DNA from: an uncultured Acetatifactor sp.
Lineage (GTDB): Bacteria > Bacillota > Clostridia > Lachnospirales > Lachnospiraceae
Length of the DNA stretch: 64,000 nucleotides
Direction: 5' to 3'
NCBI GenBank assembly: GCA_910577235.1
Contig: CAJTMX010000012.1
Coordinates: forward strand, 41,233 to 105,232
The notes beneath the pieces were generated by a model. That model saw only the letters and a list, made by a program, of their open reading frames with translations. It ran no database searches and was not told where the DNA came from. Within the stretch, counting starts at the first letter, position 1; every line of letters begins with the position of its first letter. Below, piece by piece: positions 33,147 to 41,969 of the stretch. Position numbers and translations under genes: made by a program.

Positions 33147-36100
33147 CTACCTCTCGCGATATACAAATTCGCTGAACGCCGCCTGGCCTCCCGCCTCATT
33201 CGTGGAATATACCACCAGTCCCAACCGGCATCCGGTAAAGTGATCCAGCTTAAAGTACAGCTTATGTTCTTCTCCCAGCCGCAACCATGGATTGTGTCTC
33301 TTAAAGCCTGGACTCCGGTAATAGAAACATGCCGTATCTTTCATACCGGTAAAGTCTGTTTCCAGTTTCAGCCGCACCGTTTCCTCTTCCCACAGTACCG
33401 CCGCCTTTTCCTGTTCCACATTTTCTGCCGGAGACGCCGGAGATCCTTTTCCGCTCTCCACGGTACGCACGGTCAGATACAGCTTTCCTTCTCTTCTGGT
33501 CAATCCCACAAATCCGTAACATCCCTGCAGGGCACAGATTCCTGCGAAATCTCCCTCTTTAAGGCCGCTGCCGTCCACCGTTACCTCCCCGGCGCAGCCC
33601 GGATACAGCATTCTCTGGGTGATCATATTTCTGGCCTGGGTCATAAGGCGGCAGACCTTGTCCGTGCGCACCTGCCAGAGACCTTTGTCCCGATCATGAA
33701 GGATAAGATCAAGTTCCGGTTCATGATTAAACTGCCAACAAGTTTTCAGCTCTCCCCGGAAGTCATCGCTTTCCACCAAAGGATGATAGATATACCCCGG
33801 ACGGGTGCTTTCCACCGCAAAACTCTCCGGAATCCGGCCATCCATCCCAAATACAGGATAGTCCTTCTCCCAGCTCACAGGCACAAGTATGGGAATACGT
33901 CCCACCGCTCCGCTGTCCTGGAACAGCACGGCATACCATTTCCCGTCCGGCGTATCCACGATGCCTCCCTGGGCAACTCCCTGACCGCAGTAGCCTCTGT
34001 CATCGTCCAGAACATCTCCTCCGGTAAACTCCCCTGAGAGAGAGTCAGCCACAAAGCAGGCTTCCGTCCTCTTCCAACAATCTCTTCTGGAATGGATAAA
34101 GAACAGATAATATTTTCCGTTAATCTTGTAAAAATGGGTTCCCTCATACCCAAGGCTGGGATGCCCCTCATCGCTGACAGCCAGACGGTGAAGACCGCCC
34201 TCCAGCGGGCCGCTGAGATCGCTCCTTAACTCTGTGATATAAATATTTTTGTTTCCATAGGCAATATACACTCTGCCGTCATCGTCAAACAGCAGTGAGC
34301 AATCGTGATAAAATCCTTCCACCTCACGCTTTTCCCAGGGACCCTCTATATCGCAGGCCGTGTAGAGATAGGTTTTGTGGGTATCGTTGGCCACAAAACA
34401 TATATAATAGGTTCCCTCATGATACCGCAGGGAGGCCGCCCACATCCCCTGACCATAGATATTTTCCTCCCCCTCCAGCCTCTGTCCGGCGGTGCCGTCC
34501 AGTCTGTCGTAGACATAGGCGGCGTGCTCCCAGTTACGCAGGTCGTAAGAGCGCAAAATCTCACAACCCGGCATAAAATGCATGGTTGTGCTGACCATAT
34601 AATAGGTGTCATCCACCCGGATCACATCCGGATCGGGATAGTCCAGACGGGTAATTGGATTGATATGGGGATACTGCATGGTCCTCTCATAAGAATACCC
34701 TCTGTCCGGCTTTATCTCCCCGGGCCTGTACTCAAAATACACCACCCCGTTCTCCGCCACGGTAATACGGCTCTCCGTCCTGCCGTTTCGGGCGCATACC
34801 CGCGCCGTCTGGGTGTGAGGCGTCGCGGCGTCACGCAACAGCTGCCGCTGTTCCCCGGTAAGATTGGCAGGTTCTCCCAGATCATGCCACACTTTCAGGG
34901 GATTGCAGTACTTTTCATCCACCGTCCGGGTAAGCAGGCAGCCCCGGGACTCACCGGGCAGTTCCAGAGTTATTCCCAGCTCATATCCTGCCCGGCGGTT
35001 TGTCATATTCCAGACAACGCCTCTGTAGGTTCCGTCCGGCAGCGCCATGACCACCGCATTGTCGTCACGGTAGATACAATGCCCCTGCTTTTCCTTTAAT
35101 TTTTTAAAGAATACAAAGCTCCAGAAAGTGGGCTTGGGGATACCGCCCTCCGCCACCAGCCCGAAACCTCCGTGAAAAGGCGTAAAAGGCACGCCCTGCT
35201 CCTCAAACACATCCCCGAATGTCCAGTAGGAATAAGACACGTTATCCTCCCCCAGCCGTGAGAGCTGCTGAGCGATATAGGCCGCGTTCTGGTTGGTATC
35301 GTGTATCGGACAGTTGGGGATATAGGAGGTATTGAACTCCGTAATATGTATCTCCAGCCCTTTGTATTCCGGGAAACTGTCAATGATCTCCCGGGTGGTA
35401 TGCAGATTGGCAAAGCCGTCCTCCGCTTTCATCAGCTCGGCGTAGCCGTAATGCCCCACGCCATCGGGCAGTTCCGTGGTATAGTGGTGCCTTGTGACAA
35501 AATCCAGAGCGATATGATTGTCGTGGCAATACTGCATAAAAGCTTTGATCCACACTTCGTCGCTGCCGCCGCATACCGCCGGGCCGCCCACCCGAAAGCG
35601 GCTGTCCACCTCTTTCACTGCCTGAAAGCTGTAACGGAACAACTTAAAATACTCCTGCATGTCCGCGTTTTCCCAAAATCCCGGCAGATTGGGCTCGTTC
35701 CAGACCTCCACGGGCCAGGTCACAACCTCGTCCCTTCCGTACCGGCCGCAGAGATGCTCCAGCAGAGCCTTTACCATATCACACCAGGCCTCATAGGAGG
35801 CAGGCGGTGTGGTATTGCCTTTCCAGTAAAAAATCGTCTGACTGCCGCTGGCCATTTTAGAGGGCATAAAACCCAACTCCAGAAAAGGTTTCAGCCCCAG
35901 CTCCAGATATCCGTCCATGACCCGGTCAATATATGTATAGTTGTACTCCGGCCGCCCGTCCTCCGTCTCCTGGTATATGGCCATATCGTCACAGAAAAGC
36001 CCGTGCCCCCGAATATGCTTAAATCCTATCTCCCGCTGCACCTGCTTTAGCTGCTCCATATACTCCCTGTGCAGCGCCAGACCCATTCTGCCCGTGCCCA

Positions 36101-36170
36101 CGCAAAAATCCACCTCATTGTGAAATTCTACCCTGTTCTCCGCCGTCAGCGTGATCTTTCTCTCTTCCAT
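33147..36170 (-). CDS. GH39-GH43 fusion glycosidase (beta-xylosidase / arabinofuranosidase type)
   Basis: A 1007-aa two-enzyme fusion. Residues 1-~365 form a GH39-type TIM barrel with acid/base Glu159 in VEVWNEPN and nucleophile Glu279 in IHITEFNTSY; ~365-495 is a beta-sandwich joining region; from ~505 a GH43 five-bladed propeller begins LDYPDPDVIRVDD (Asp514 as base), with HDCSLLFDDDGRVYIAYG and GYEGTHFYKINGKYYLF (acid Glu); the end is a GH43_C2-like sandwich. No signal peptide, so it acts in the cytoplasm on imported xylo- or arabino-oligosaccharides. No sugar transporter or regulator is next to it. ATG after CGGAGGGAAGT. Exact specificity of each half is open. Confidence 0.88.
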   Translation of the reverse strand: MEERKITLTAENRVEFHNEVDFCVGTGRMGLALHREYMEQLKQVQREIGFKHIRGHGLFCDDMAIYQETEDGRPEYNYTYIDRVMDGYLELGLKPFLELGFMPSKMASGSQTIFYWKGNTTPPASYEAWCDMVKALLEHLCGRYGRDEVVTWPVEVWNEPNLPGFWENADMQEYFKLFRYSFQAVKEVDSRFRVGGPAVCGGSDEVWIKAFMQYCHDNHIALDFVTRHHYTTELPDGVGHYGYAELMKAEDGFANLHTTREIIDSFPEYKGLEIHITEFNTSYIPNCPIHDTNQNAAYIAQQLSRLGEDNVSYSYWTFGDVFEEQGVPFTPFHGGFGLVAEGGIPKPTFWSFVFFKKLKEKQGHCIYRDDNAVVMALPDGTYRGVVWNMTNRRAGYELGITLELPGESRGCLLTRTVDEKYCNPLKVWHDLGEPANLTGEQRQLLRDAATPHTQTARVCARNGRTESRITVAENGVVYFEYRPGEIKPDRGYSYERTMQYPHINPITRLDYPDPDVIRVDDTYYMVSTTMHFMPGCEILRSYDLRNWEHAAYVYDRLDGTAGQRLEGEENIYGQGMWAASLRYHEGTYYICFVANDTHKTYLYTACDIEGPWEKREVEGFYHDCSLLFDDDGRVYIAYGNKNIYITELRSDLSGPLEGGLHRLAVSDEGHPSLGYEGTHFYKINGKYYLFFIHSRRDCWKRTEACFVADSLSGEFTGGDVLDDDRGYCGQGVAQGGIVDTPDGKWYAVLFQDSGAVGRIPILVPVSWEKDYPVFGMDGRIPESFAVESTRPGYIYHPLVESDDFRGELKTCWQFNHEPELDLILHDRDKGLWQVRTDKVCRLMTQARNMITQRMLYPGCAGEVTVDGSGLKEGDFAGICALQGCYGFVGLTRREGKLYLTVRTVESGKGSPASPAENVEQEKAAVLWEEETVRLKLETDFTGMKDTACFYYRSPGFKRHNPWLRLGEEHKLYFKLDHFTGCRLGLVVYSTNEAGGQAAFSEFVYRER

Positions 36171-36218
36171 ACTTCCCTCCGTTGCTCCATCTGTTTAGTT
36201 CCTGTTCCCCTGTCGGCT

Positions 36219-38039
36219 CTATCCTCTGCCCTGCTCCAGTTCCTCCGTCAGCCGGCAGATTTCGTCAATCATCTCTCCGATGGTCTCGATGGTATCCAAC
36301 AGCGGGCCATCCGTGGTGATATCTATGCCCGCCAACGCCGCCAGCTCCACCGGGGGCAGCGTACTTCCCGCCGCCAGCACCTTCTTCCAGTCCTCGATAG
36401 CCTGTTCACCCTCCCTTTCAATGCGCTTGCACATCTGGGTGGCTACGGTGAGGCCGGCGCTGTAGGTATAAGAATACAGTCCCATGTAATAGTGGGGCTG
36501 GCGCATCCAGGTAAGCTCCGCGCCTTCGTTTATCTCCACCGCGTCTCCCCAGAACTTTTGCAGGGTATCCCGCATAATGCCGCTCAAGGTATCCGCCTGA
36601 ACGCTCTCACCCGCGTCCACCAGTTTATACACTTCCCTCTGATAAGCCGCCTCCATCAGATGGGTCACAAAATTGTGGTAATAGGTATTGCCGATCATGC
36701 AGGTCAGCACCCAACGCCGGAAACGTGTATCCTGGCTGGTCTTTAACAGATAATGTGCCATCAGCAGCTCATTCATTGTGGAGGGAGCCTCCACAAAATA
36801 GGTGGATACTTCCGTGTCAAAGATGGACTGGCTGGCGTTGCAGGACTTAAAATGTCCCGCATGCCCCAACTCGTGGGCCAGAGTGAATACGTCCGACATC
36901 TTATTATTCCAGGTCAGCAGTATAAAAGAGTTCTTGCCGTAAGGGCTGGCGCAGAAACCGCCTGTGGATTTTCCCTTGTTCTGCGCGAAATCCACCCAGC
37001 GCTCCTCATAGGCGGTACGCACCATCTTCACGTAGTCCTCCCCAAGGATGGACAGCCCCTTTTCGATATATTCCCGGGAACCCTCGATGGTCACAGCCGG
37101 GGCGTAATCCGGGTCCACCGGGAGTTTCAGATCCGCGAAAGTCATTTTGTCCAGACCGTGTACCTTCCGGATCAGTTTAGCGTATCTGCGCATGTGAGGC
37201 GCCAATTTTTCCGTGATCAGATCGATCTGGCGGTTGTAAAGCTCCCGGCTTACTTTCTGGTCAAACAGCAGATAGTCAAACACCGAGTCAAAACCCCGCA
37301 GCCCGGCCAGAGTCTTCTCTGTCTGCACATTCGTGTCGTAGGCGGCTGCCGTCACATTTTCATACTCTTTTATCTTCTTTGAAAAAGCGGCAAAAGCAGC
37401 CCGGCGCACTCCGGTGTCCGGCTCATACTCATAGTCGTCCTCAAACAGAGTATAACCCAGCGGATACTCTTTCCCCTCCACTGTGAAAGGGTCAAACTTC
37501 ATATCCGCCAGCTTGGCTATATTATAGATCTCATAAGGAGCGCGGTAGATACTCTGGCTCAGCGCCGAGACCACCCGCTCCGCCTCCGGATGCAGCCGAT
37601 GAGCCTTTTCCCGCAGGATATTCTCCAGAAAGTACCTGTTGCCGTCACTGACGGCTATGGCCCGGTGAATGATCTCCTCCTCCTGCTCCATGATCTCACT
37701 TTTCACAAAGCTAAGGCTGCTCTGCAGCCTTGCGATCTGGCGGCTGATCCTGCCGTTTCTCTCCTGATTATGATTGTCGTAATAATCAACGGACACCGCC
37801 AGATCACAGTAGCTGCCCGTAAGTGTCATCAGCTCGTACACTTTTCTGTAGTCCGTGACGCAGGCCTCTATCCGCTCCGGCGTGTCCAGATGCCCTCTGT
37901 ACTTTTCTACGATCTCCTGACCCAGTTTTTCCATTTTCTCCGCGTCCCGGAGCATGTCCTCCTCCGACGCGTAAATGTGGGAGAGATCCCATGTAAGCTC
38001 CTCCGGTACTTCTTTTCTGCTCTTTAATTCTTCTGCCAT
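36219..38039 (-). CDS. pepF: Oligoendopeptidase F (M3B peptidase)
   Basis: A 606-aa cytoplasmic zinc peptidase that degrades oligopeptides. EELTWDLSHIYASEEDMLRD is the usual start; the zinc site HELGHAGHF lies near residue 385 with the third ligand in the following helix (EAPSTMNELL). Length is standard. The ATG is 7 nt after AGGAGG; the leader holds copy 2 of a short repeated motif. It lies between a GNAT gene and the glycosidase fusion, with which no link is obvious. A second, membrane-bound M3 peptidase is 1.1 kb away. Confidence 0.94.
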   Translation of the reverse strand: MAEELKSRKEVPEELTWDLSHIYASEEDMLRDAEKMEKLGQEIVEKYRGHLDTPERIEACVTDYRKVYELMTLTGSYCDLAVSVDYYDNHNQERNGRISRQIARLQSSLSFVKSEIMEQEEEIIHRAIAVSDGNRYFLENILREKAHRLHPEAERVVSALSQSIYRAPYEIYNIAKLADMKFDPFTVEGKEYPLGYTLFEDDYEYEPDTGVRRAAFAAFSKKIKEYENVTAAAYDTNVQTEKTLAGLRGFDSVFDYLLFDQKVSRELYNRQIDLITEKLAPHMRRYAKLIRKVHGLDKMTFADLKLPVDPDYAPAVTIEGSREYIEKGLSILGEDYVKMVRTAYEERWVDFAQNKGKSTGGFCASPYGKNSFILLTWNNKMSDVFTLAHELGHAGHFKSCNASQSIFDTEVSTYFVEAPSTMNELLMAHYLLKTSQDTRFRRWVLTCMIGNTYYHNFVTHLMEAAYQREVYKLVDAGESVQADTLSGIMRDTLQKFWGDAVEINEGAELTWMRQPHYYMGLYSYTYSAGLTVATQMCKRIEREGEQAIEDWKKVLAAGSTLPPVELAALAGIDITTDGPLLDTIETIGEMIDEICRLTEELEQGRG

Positions 38040-38061
38040 CTTTTTTCCTCCTAATGATATG

Positions 38062-38081
38062 TTCCGCTACGGCCCTCCCGA
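38062..38081. repeat. Short dispersed leader motif, copy 2
   Basis: TTCCGCTACGGCCCTCCCGA matches 27201-27220 apart from one inserted C and the last base, next to a small GTTCTGAAGAAC dyad. It occupies the leader of pepF, as copy 1 does for the DUF4261 gene. Confidence 0.5.
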
Positions 38082-38098
38082 GTTCTTCAGAACTGCCG

Positions 38099-38626
38099 CT
38101 ATGCCACCGTGATCCAATATCTCTTGATCCACTCCCCGTCCACCTGTACTTCTTTCTCGAACACGCCGCCGCATCCCAGGATTGTTCGTTCGCTGGCAAG
38201 ATTGTCCCGGCTGCAGGTCACCATGACCTTTTCCATGCCCCGCCGCCTGCAATTTTCCAGATTGAGCCGTAACATCTCCCGGGCATAGCCTTTTCCACGC
38301 TCATCCGGTCGTACACTATAACCCATATGTCCGCCCCATACTCCCAGTACGGGATGATCGATATGGTGACGCAGATCAATGATCCCCACCATTCGTCCGT
38401 CCGACTGACGGATAGCCAGATATACATGAGAAGGTACTTTCCCCTGCTCTGCCCCTTCTTCCTGGCGGTAAACATATTGTAGCCACTCTCCTATATCCTC
38501 GTAACACTCCAGCCCGCTACAGCCCGCAAAAGCGTCTGCGTCTCCGGCTTCCCGGATTTCCCGCTGAAATTCCCGGAGCTGCCCTATATGCTCCCGCGCG
38601 GGACGCACCAACTTTAATTCTTCCAT
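38099..38626 (-). CDS. GNAT acetyltransferase
   Basis: A 175-aa GNAT protein. LVRPAREHIGQLREFQREI opens it, MVGIIDLRHHIDHPVLGVWG and VRPDERGKGYAREMLRLNLE near residue 108 form the acetyl-CoA site, and CSRDNLASERTILGCGGVFE is the expected following helix. Similar proteins are common single genes in Lachnospiraceae. Start at the ATG after GTGAGGAGTGTTTT. Confidence 0.88.
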   Translation of the reverse strand: MEELKLVRPAREHIGQLREFQREIREAGDADAFAGCSGLECYEDIGEWLQYVYRQEEGAEQGKVPSHVYLAIRQSDGRMVGIIDLRHHIDHPVLGVWGGHMGYSVRPDERGKGYAREMLRLNLENCRRRGMEKVMVTCSRDNLASERTILGCGGVFEKEVQVDGEWIKRYWITVA

Positions 38627-38728
38627 AAAACACTCCTCACGTATCTCTGTATTTATTCTCAGCACGCACATCCATCAATATTTAACGGTTTACCTTCAAA
38701 CTATTCCGTCCATACCGCGTATAGCGAA

Positions 38729-38762
38729 AAAGGTGTCCCCGGAATACCGAAAACACCTTATA
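38729..38762 (-). terminator. Rho-independent terminator behind the yccF-type gene
   Basis: Minus strand AAGGTGT (38753-38759) pairs with ACACCTT (38730-38736), followed by TTT. It closes the M3 peptidase-YccF transcript. Confidence 0.7.
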
Positions 38763-38840
38763 CTGTTTTGCAGGATTTATGCCATTTCCCGTATTATTTC
38801 ACCGCAATGTTTCGCATATATGCGCTTTTATCCTGCATTT

Positions 38841-39200
38841 TCAGACTATTTTCGCTCCGAAGGGCATCAAGGCAAGTTTAGCCAGCTTAAAATGCTGCAG
38901 TCCAAAAGGTACCCCGATAAAAGTAATGCAGAATATGCACCCCCAGATCAGATGATGCAATGCCAGCGGGATGCCGGATATCAGTATCCAGATAATATTT
39001 ACCACCAGAGACACCGTACCGCCGCCGTATTGAATCTCTTTTCCGAAAGGGAAAAAGGACATGGAGGCAAATTTAAAGCACTGCACTCCCACAGGAGCGC
39101 CGATGATCGTGATACACCAGAGACACCCGGCCAGCAGCCAGCCAAGCCCGCCGATGCACCCGCCAAATATAAACCAAAGCAGATTACCCAGACAACTCAT
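38841..39200 (-). CDS. YccF domain inner-membrane protein
   Basis: A 119-aa membrane protein made of two YccF repeats: GNLLWFIFGGCIGG then GCLWCITIIGAPVGVQCFKF and FFPFGKEI, repeated as NIIWILISGIPLA then GCIFCITFIGVPFGLQHFKL and MPFGAKIV. Function is unknown. It overlaps the stop codon of the M3 peptidase gene (ATGA), so the two are translationally coupled, which hints at a shared envelope role. Confidence 0.9.
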   Translation of the reverse strand: MSCLGNLLWFIFGGCIGGLGWLLAGCLWCITIIGAPVGVQCFKFASMSFFPFGKEIQYGGGTVSLVVNIIWILISGIPLALHHLIWGCIFCITFIGVPFGLQHFKLAKLALMPFGAKIV

Positions 39201-41188
39201 CTTTTCTTCTCCTTTGAGGACAATATGCCGATAATGATTAAAATAGTGATCACTGTCAATATTTCAGCCACAAGCAGGATAACGGTATGCATTTCCATAA
39301 AACCGGATATACCGTCAAAAATATCATTCTCCCGATTGTTGCCGTATTTTTCCATAACGGAATCAAAGTCATAGTTATAGTCTTCACGCATATCATAGGG
39401 ACTGTCATGCGCATCTCCCGCATGGGCCAGCGCCGAAGAGTACTCCGATACCGCCTGCCCGATCTCCCGGATCGTGCCCTCCTCAAAAATGCTCTTCAGT
39501 CCGCATTTCTCCAGCAGTTCACAGTAGGTCGTAGTCAGACCGTAAGTGGTCAGTTCCATATATTTATCGATCCCCGCCTGACGGTCTTCCAGGGCGATCG
39601 TCCATATATCCAGCGCTGCCAGGGCCGATGTTCCGTAACTCACATAATACATGGGCGAGGAGAAAGTATGGGGCACATCCACCCAGTCGTAAGCCTCCTC
39701 TTCCGAGTCATAGTAGGTATAGCCATACTCCAGAGACAGCTCGCGGAACAAGCGGTTTACCTCCTGGACCGTCATCTCATGGTCCGCCGAAAACACGGCA
39801 TTCTGAAATTCGTCATACAGACAGCCGTCTATGACGGAATAGAGCATTTGATACAGGATCATCTGCTGGGCCGTGTCTCCCAGGTCCTCCCCGTATACAT
39901 CATCCGCATATTCCAGATACAGCAGCTCCAGCCCCTGGGAGTGGATCTCCGCCACATCCATATTGGTGACATCGGTGATCAATGTGGTTCCCGCATGGAA
40001 CGCCTCGTTATAGTGGCCAAACTCGTGGATCATGGTCTCCAGATCGTAATAGGAATAATCCGGGGTGTTGAAAATAAAGGGCTCCTGATACTCGTACAAG
40101 GTGGTGGTATACCCCACATTCATCTTGTTGGGATCATAATCAATATCATACAGATGATGATCCACCATATACTGATACACCTCCGCCAGCGCCGGATCTA
40201 TATCCCCCATATGCCGTCCCACCACATCGATCACATAGTCCTCTGTCAGATGGTCCATGTATATCAGGTCATTGAGATTTCCCGAATAAACATACTCCTC
40301 CACCTCTGCCAGCACGGGGACGATGTATTCCTTTACCGCCGCATATACCGTCTGTATCTCCTCCGTGGTATAATCTCTGTTGTACAGGTCCGTATAGGCA
40401 TACTCGGCATAGTTATCATATCCGTATATCTGTGCCCGCGCATTCCTGTTCTTTACCAGGTCCAGGAAGATAGGGCAGATTGCTTCGTTTTTTGCTTTGT
40501 CCAACGCCGTGCTTATGGCCAGCATTTCCCGCCAGGTCAGATCGTCTATGGCCTCGTTGTAGGACTCTTCCGTCCATTTCTTTCCTTTTACGGTCACGGT
40601 ATACTCCGCCATGCTGGCCTGGTCATACTGCTGCTCCAGCGCATTTTCCTCATCCAGCAGGGCTTGCAGTTCTTCGGTCATATCCTCGTAGTCCAGATAT
40701 TCCTCCACCAGCTCCTCGTCTCCGATATGCGCCCCCAGCGAATCCCGGTAATCCGTGCCCAGCACATCTCTTACCGCCTGCAAAAACTGATCCACCACAT
40801 CCCGGTAGATCTGCTGCAACTCTGAGTCAATACTGGCATACTCCTCGTTGTTAACATCCCTGTAATACCGGATCTCATTCAGCGCCTGCTGGGTATACAG
40901 CTTATCCAGCTCCCTGCCCATCAGCTCGTAGTCCTCTATGATCTGTTCCTCATTTCCGGGCTCCTGAGACAGAGTGCGTATCTCCTCTATCAATGTATAT
41001 GCGTATGCCGGATCATATCCCACATATTCCATATCTTCGTAACTGATATCCGCACGCACGATATCCGAGTCGTCATACCACTGGGTCTGGGCATGGGCAG
41101 GCAGAGTCCATATAGCAATAAATCCCGCCGTCATCAGGCATAATCCCGTCTTCATTATATCCCTGTAATTCTCCATATTTCCGCGCAT
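39197..41188 (-). CDS. Membrane-anchored M3-family metallopeptidase
   Basis: A 663-aa exported protein. An N-terminal signal (GLCLMTAGFIAIWTLPAHAQ, residues ~16-35) is followed by a large acidic helical domain, the zinc motif HEFGHYNEAFHAG near residue 400 and a C-terminal membrane helix (TVILLVAEILTVITILIIIG) with a lysine tail (SSKEKKR). It is like oligoendopeptidase F but displayed outside the membrane and with few similarities beyond the catalytic half. The composition is very rich in Asp, Glu and Tyr. It may trim extracellular peptides; substrate unknown. Coupled to the YccF gene. ATG after GAGGTAGAGAG. Confidence 0.85.
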   Translation of the reverse strand: MRGNMENYRDIMKTGLCLMTAGFIAIWTLPAHAQTQWYDDSDIVRADISYEDMEYVGYDPAYAYTLIEEIRTLSQEPGNEEQIIEDYELMGRELDKLYTQQALNEIRYYRDVNNEEYASIDSELQQIYRDVVDQFLQAVRDVLGTDYRDSLGAHIGDEELVEEYLDYEDMTEELQALLDEENALEQQYDQASMAEYTVTVKGKKWTEESYNEAIDDLTWREMLAISTALDKAKNEAICPIFLDLVKNRNARAQIYGYDNYAEYAYTDLYNRDYTTEEIQTVYAAVKEYIVPVLAEVEEYVYSGNLNDLIYMDHLTEDYVIDVVGRHMGDIDPALAEVYQYMVDHHLYDIDYDPNKMNVGYTTTLYEYQEPFIFNTPDYSYYDLETMIHEFGHYNEAFHAGTTLITDVTNMDVAEIHSQGLELLYLEYADDVYGEDLGDTAQQMILYQMLYSVIDGCLYDEFQNAVFSADHEMTVQEVNRLFRELSLEYGYTYYDSEEEAYDWVDVPHTFSSPMYYVSYGTSALAALDIWTIALEDRQAGIDKYMELTTYGLTTTYCELLEKCGLKSIFEEGTIREIGQAVSEYSSALAHAGDAHDSPYDMREDYNYDFDSVMEKYGNNRENDIFDGISGFMEMHTVILLVAEILTVITILIIIGILSSKEKKR

Positions 41189-41313
41189 CTCTCTACCTCA
41201 CTTTCTCCTGATCTTATTCCTTAATTCCATGGGCTCCGGCGCTTTCTCCATTCATACCCCCGCTCCATACAAAATCTCTGTCAAATATCATATTGCCATT
41301 GCCGTCCGTATCC

Positions 41314-41787
41314 CTACAGTATCTTTTCCATACCTATCTTCTGGGGCGTCAGACCGCATTTCTCATAAAAGTGCTGGGCAGCCGGATTACAGGACCACAC
41401 ATTCAACGTGACATTATAGCAATTCTCCCTGCGTGCAAACTCCAGCACATACTCATATATCCTGCGGCCTATATGCTGCCCTCTGCACTTCTCGTCCACG
41501 CACAGGTCGTCTATATATAAAGTTTTTATATCCGTCAGTATATTGCTGTCCGCGTGCCGCTGAAACACACAGAATGCGTACCCTATCACCTGCTGCGACG
41601 CCTCGTCCACCCCCACAAAGATCGGACGGCTGTCGTCCTCGATCAGCTCTGCAAGTTCCTGATCCGTATACTTTTTAACATCTCCCTTGAACAGATCCGG
41701 CCTGCCGTTGTGGTGTACTGCCAGCACTTGGAACAACAATCTGTTGATTCCCTCCATATCGCGTTTCCGCGCCCGCCTGATCTGCAT
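41314..41787 (-). CDS. GNAT acetyltransferase
   Basis: A 157-aa GNAT protein: MQIRRARKRDMEGINRLLFQ at the start, TLYIDDLCVDEKCRGQHIGR near residue 95 for acetyl-CoA, and LNVWSCNPAAQHFYEKCGLT afterwards. Start placed at the ATG after CGGAGGCCAGACGT; a 21-codon longer frame has no ribosome site. Related to the 25497-25961 GNAT in overall layout (PDLFKGDVKKYTDQEL against PDIYKDIEPI). Confidence 0.88.
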   Translation of the reverse strand: MQIRRARKRDMEGINRLLFQVLAVHHNGRPDLFKGDVKKYTDQELAELIEDDSRPIFVGVDEASQQVIGYAFCVFQRHADSNILTDIKTLYIDDLCVDEKCRGQHIGRRIYEYVLEFARRENCYNVTLNVWSCNPAAQHFYEKCGLTPQKIGMEKIL

Positions 41788-41969
41788 ACGTCTGGCCTCC
41801 GTCCGCTCTAAAGTCAAAGGGGGAGCGTCTTCGTACCACTCCCCTGCCATTTACAAAACTTTATCTGTTTTTTACTATAACATATAGCGCATTAAAAGTA
41901 CAGAATTTTTTCTCGCTACATAGAGGATGCCGGAGGTCTGTCATTGAACCTGTAGATCAATTTATGAGT

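Noticed and set aside
39287..40825. 512-codon open frame on the plus strand inside the M3 peptidase gene
   Set aside because: It is antisense to a well-supported gene, full of His/Ile runs mirrored from the Asp/Tyr-rich coding strand, and has no ribosome site. Similar long antisense frames in polC and pta were discarded for the same reason.
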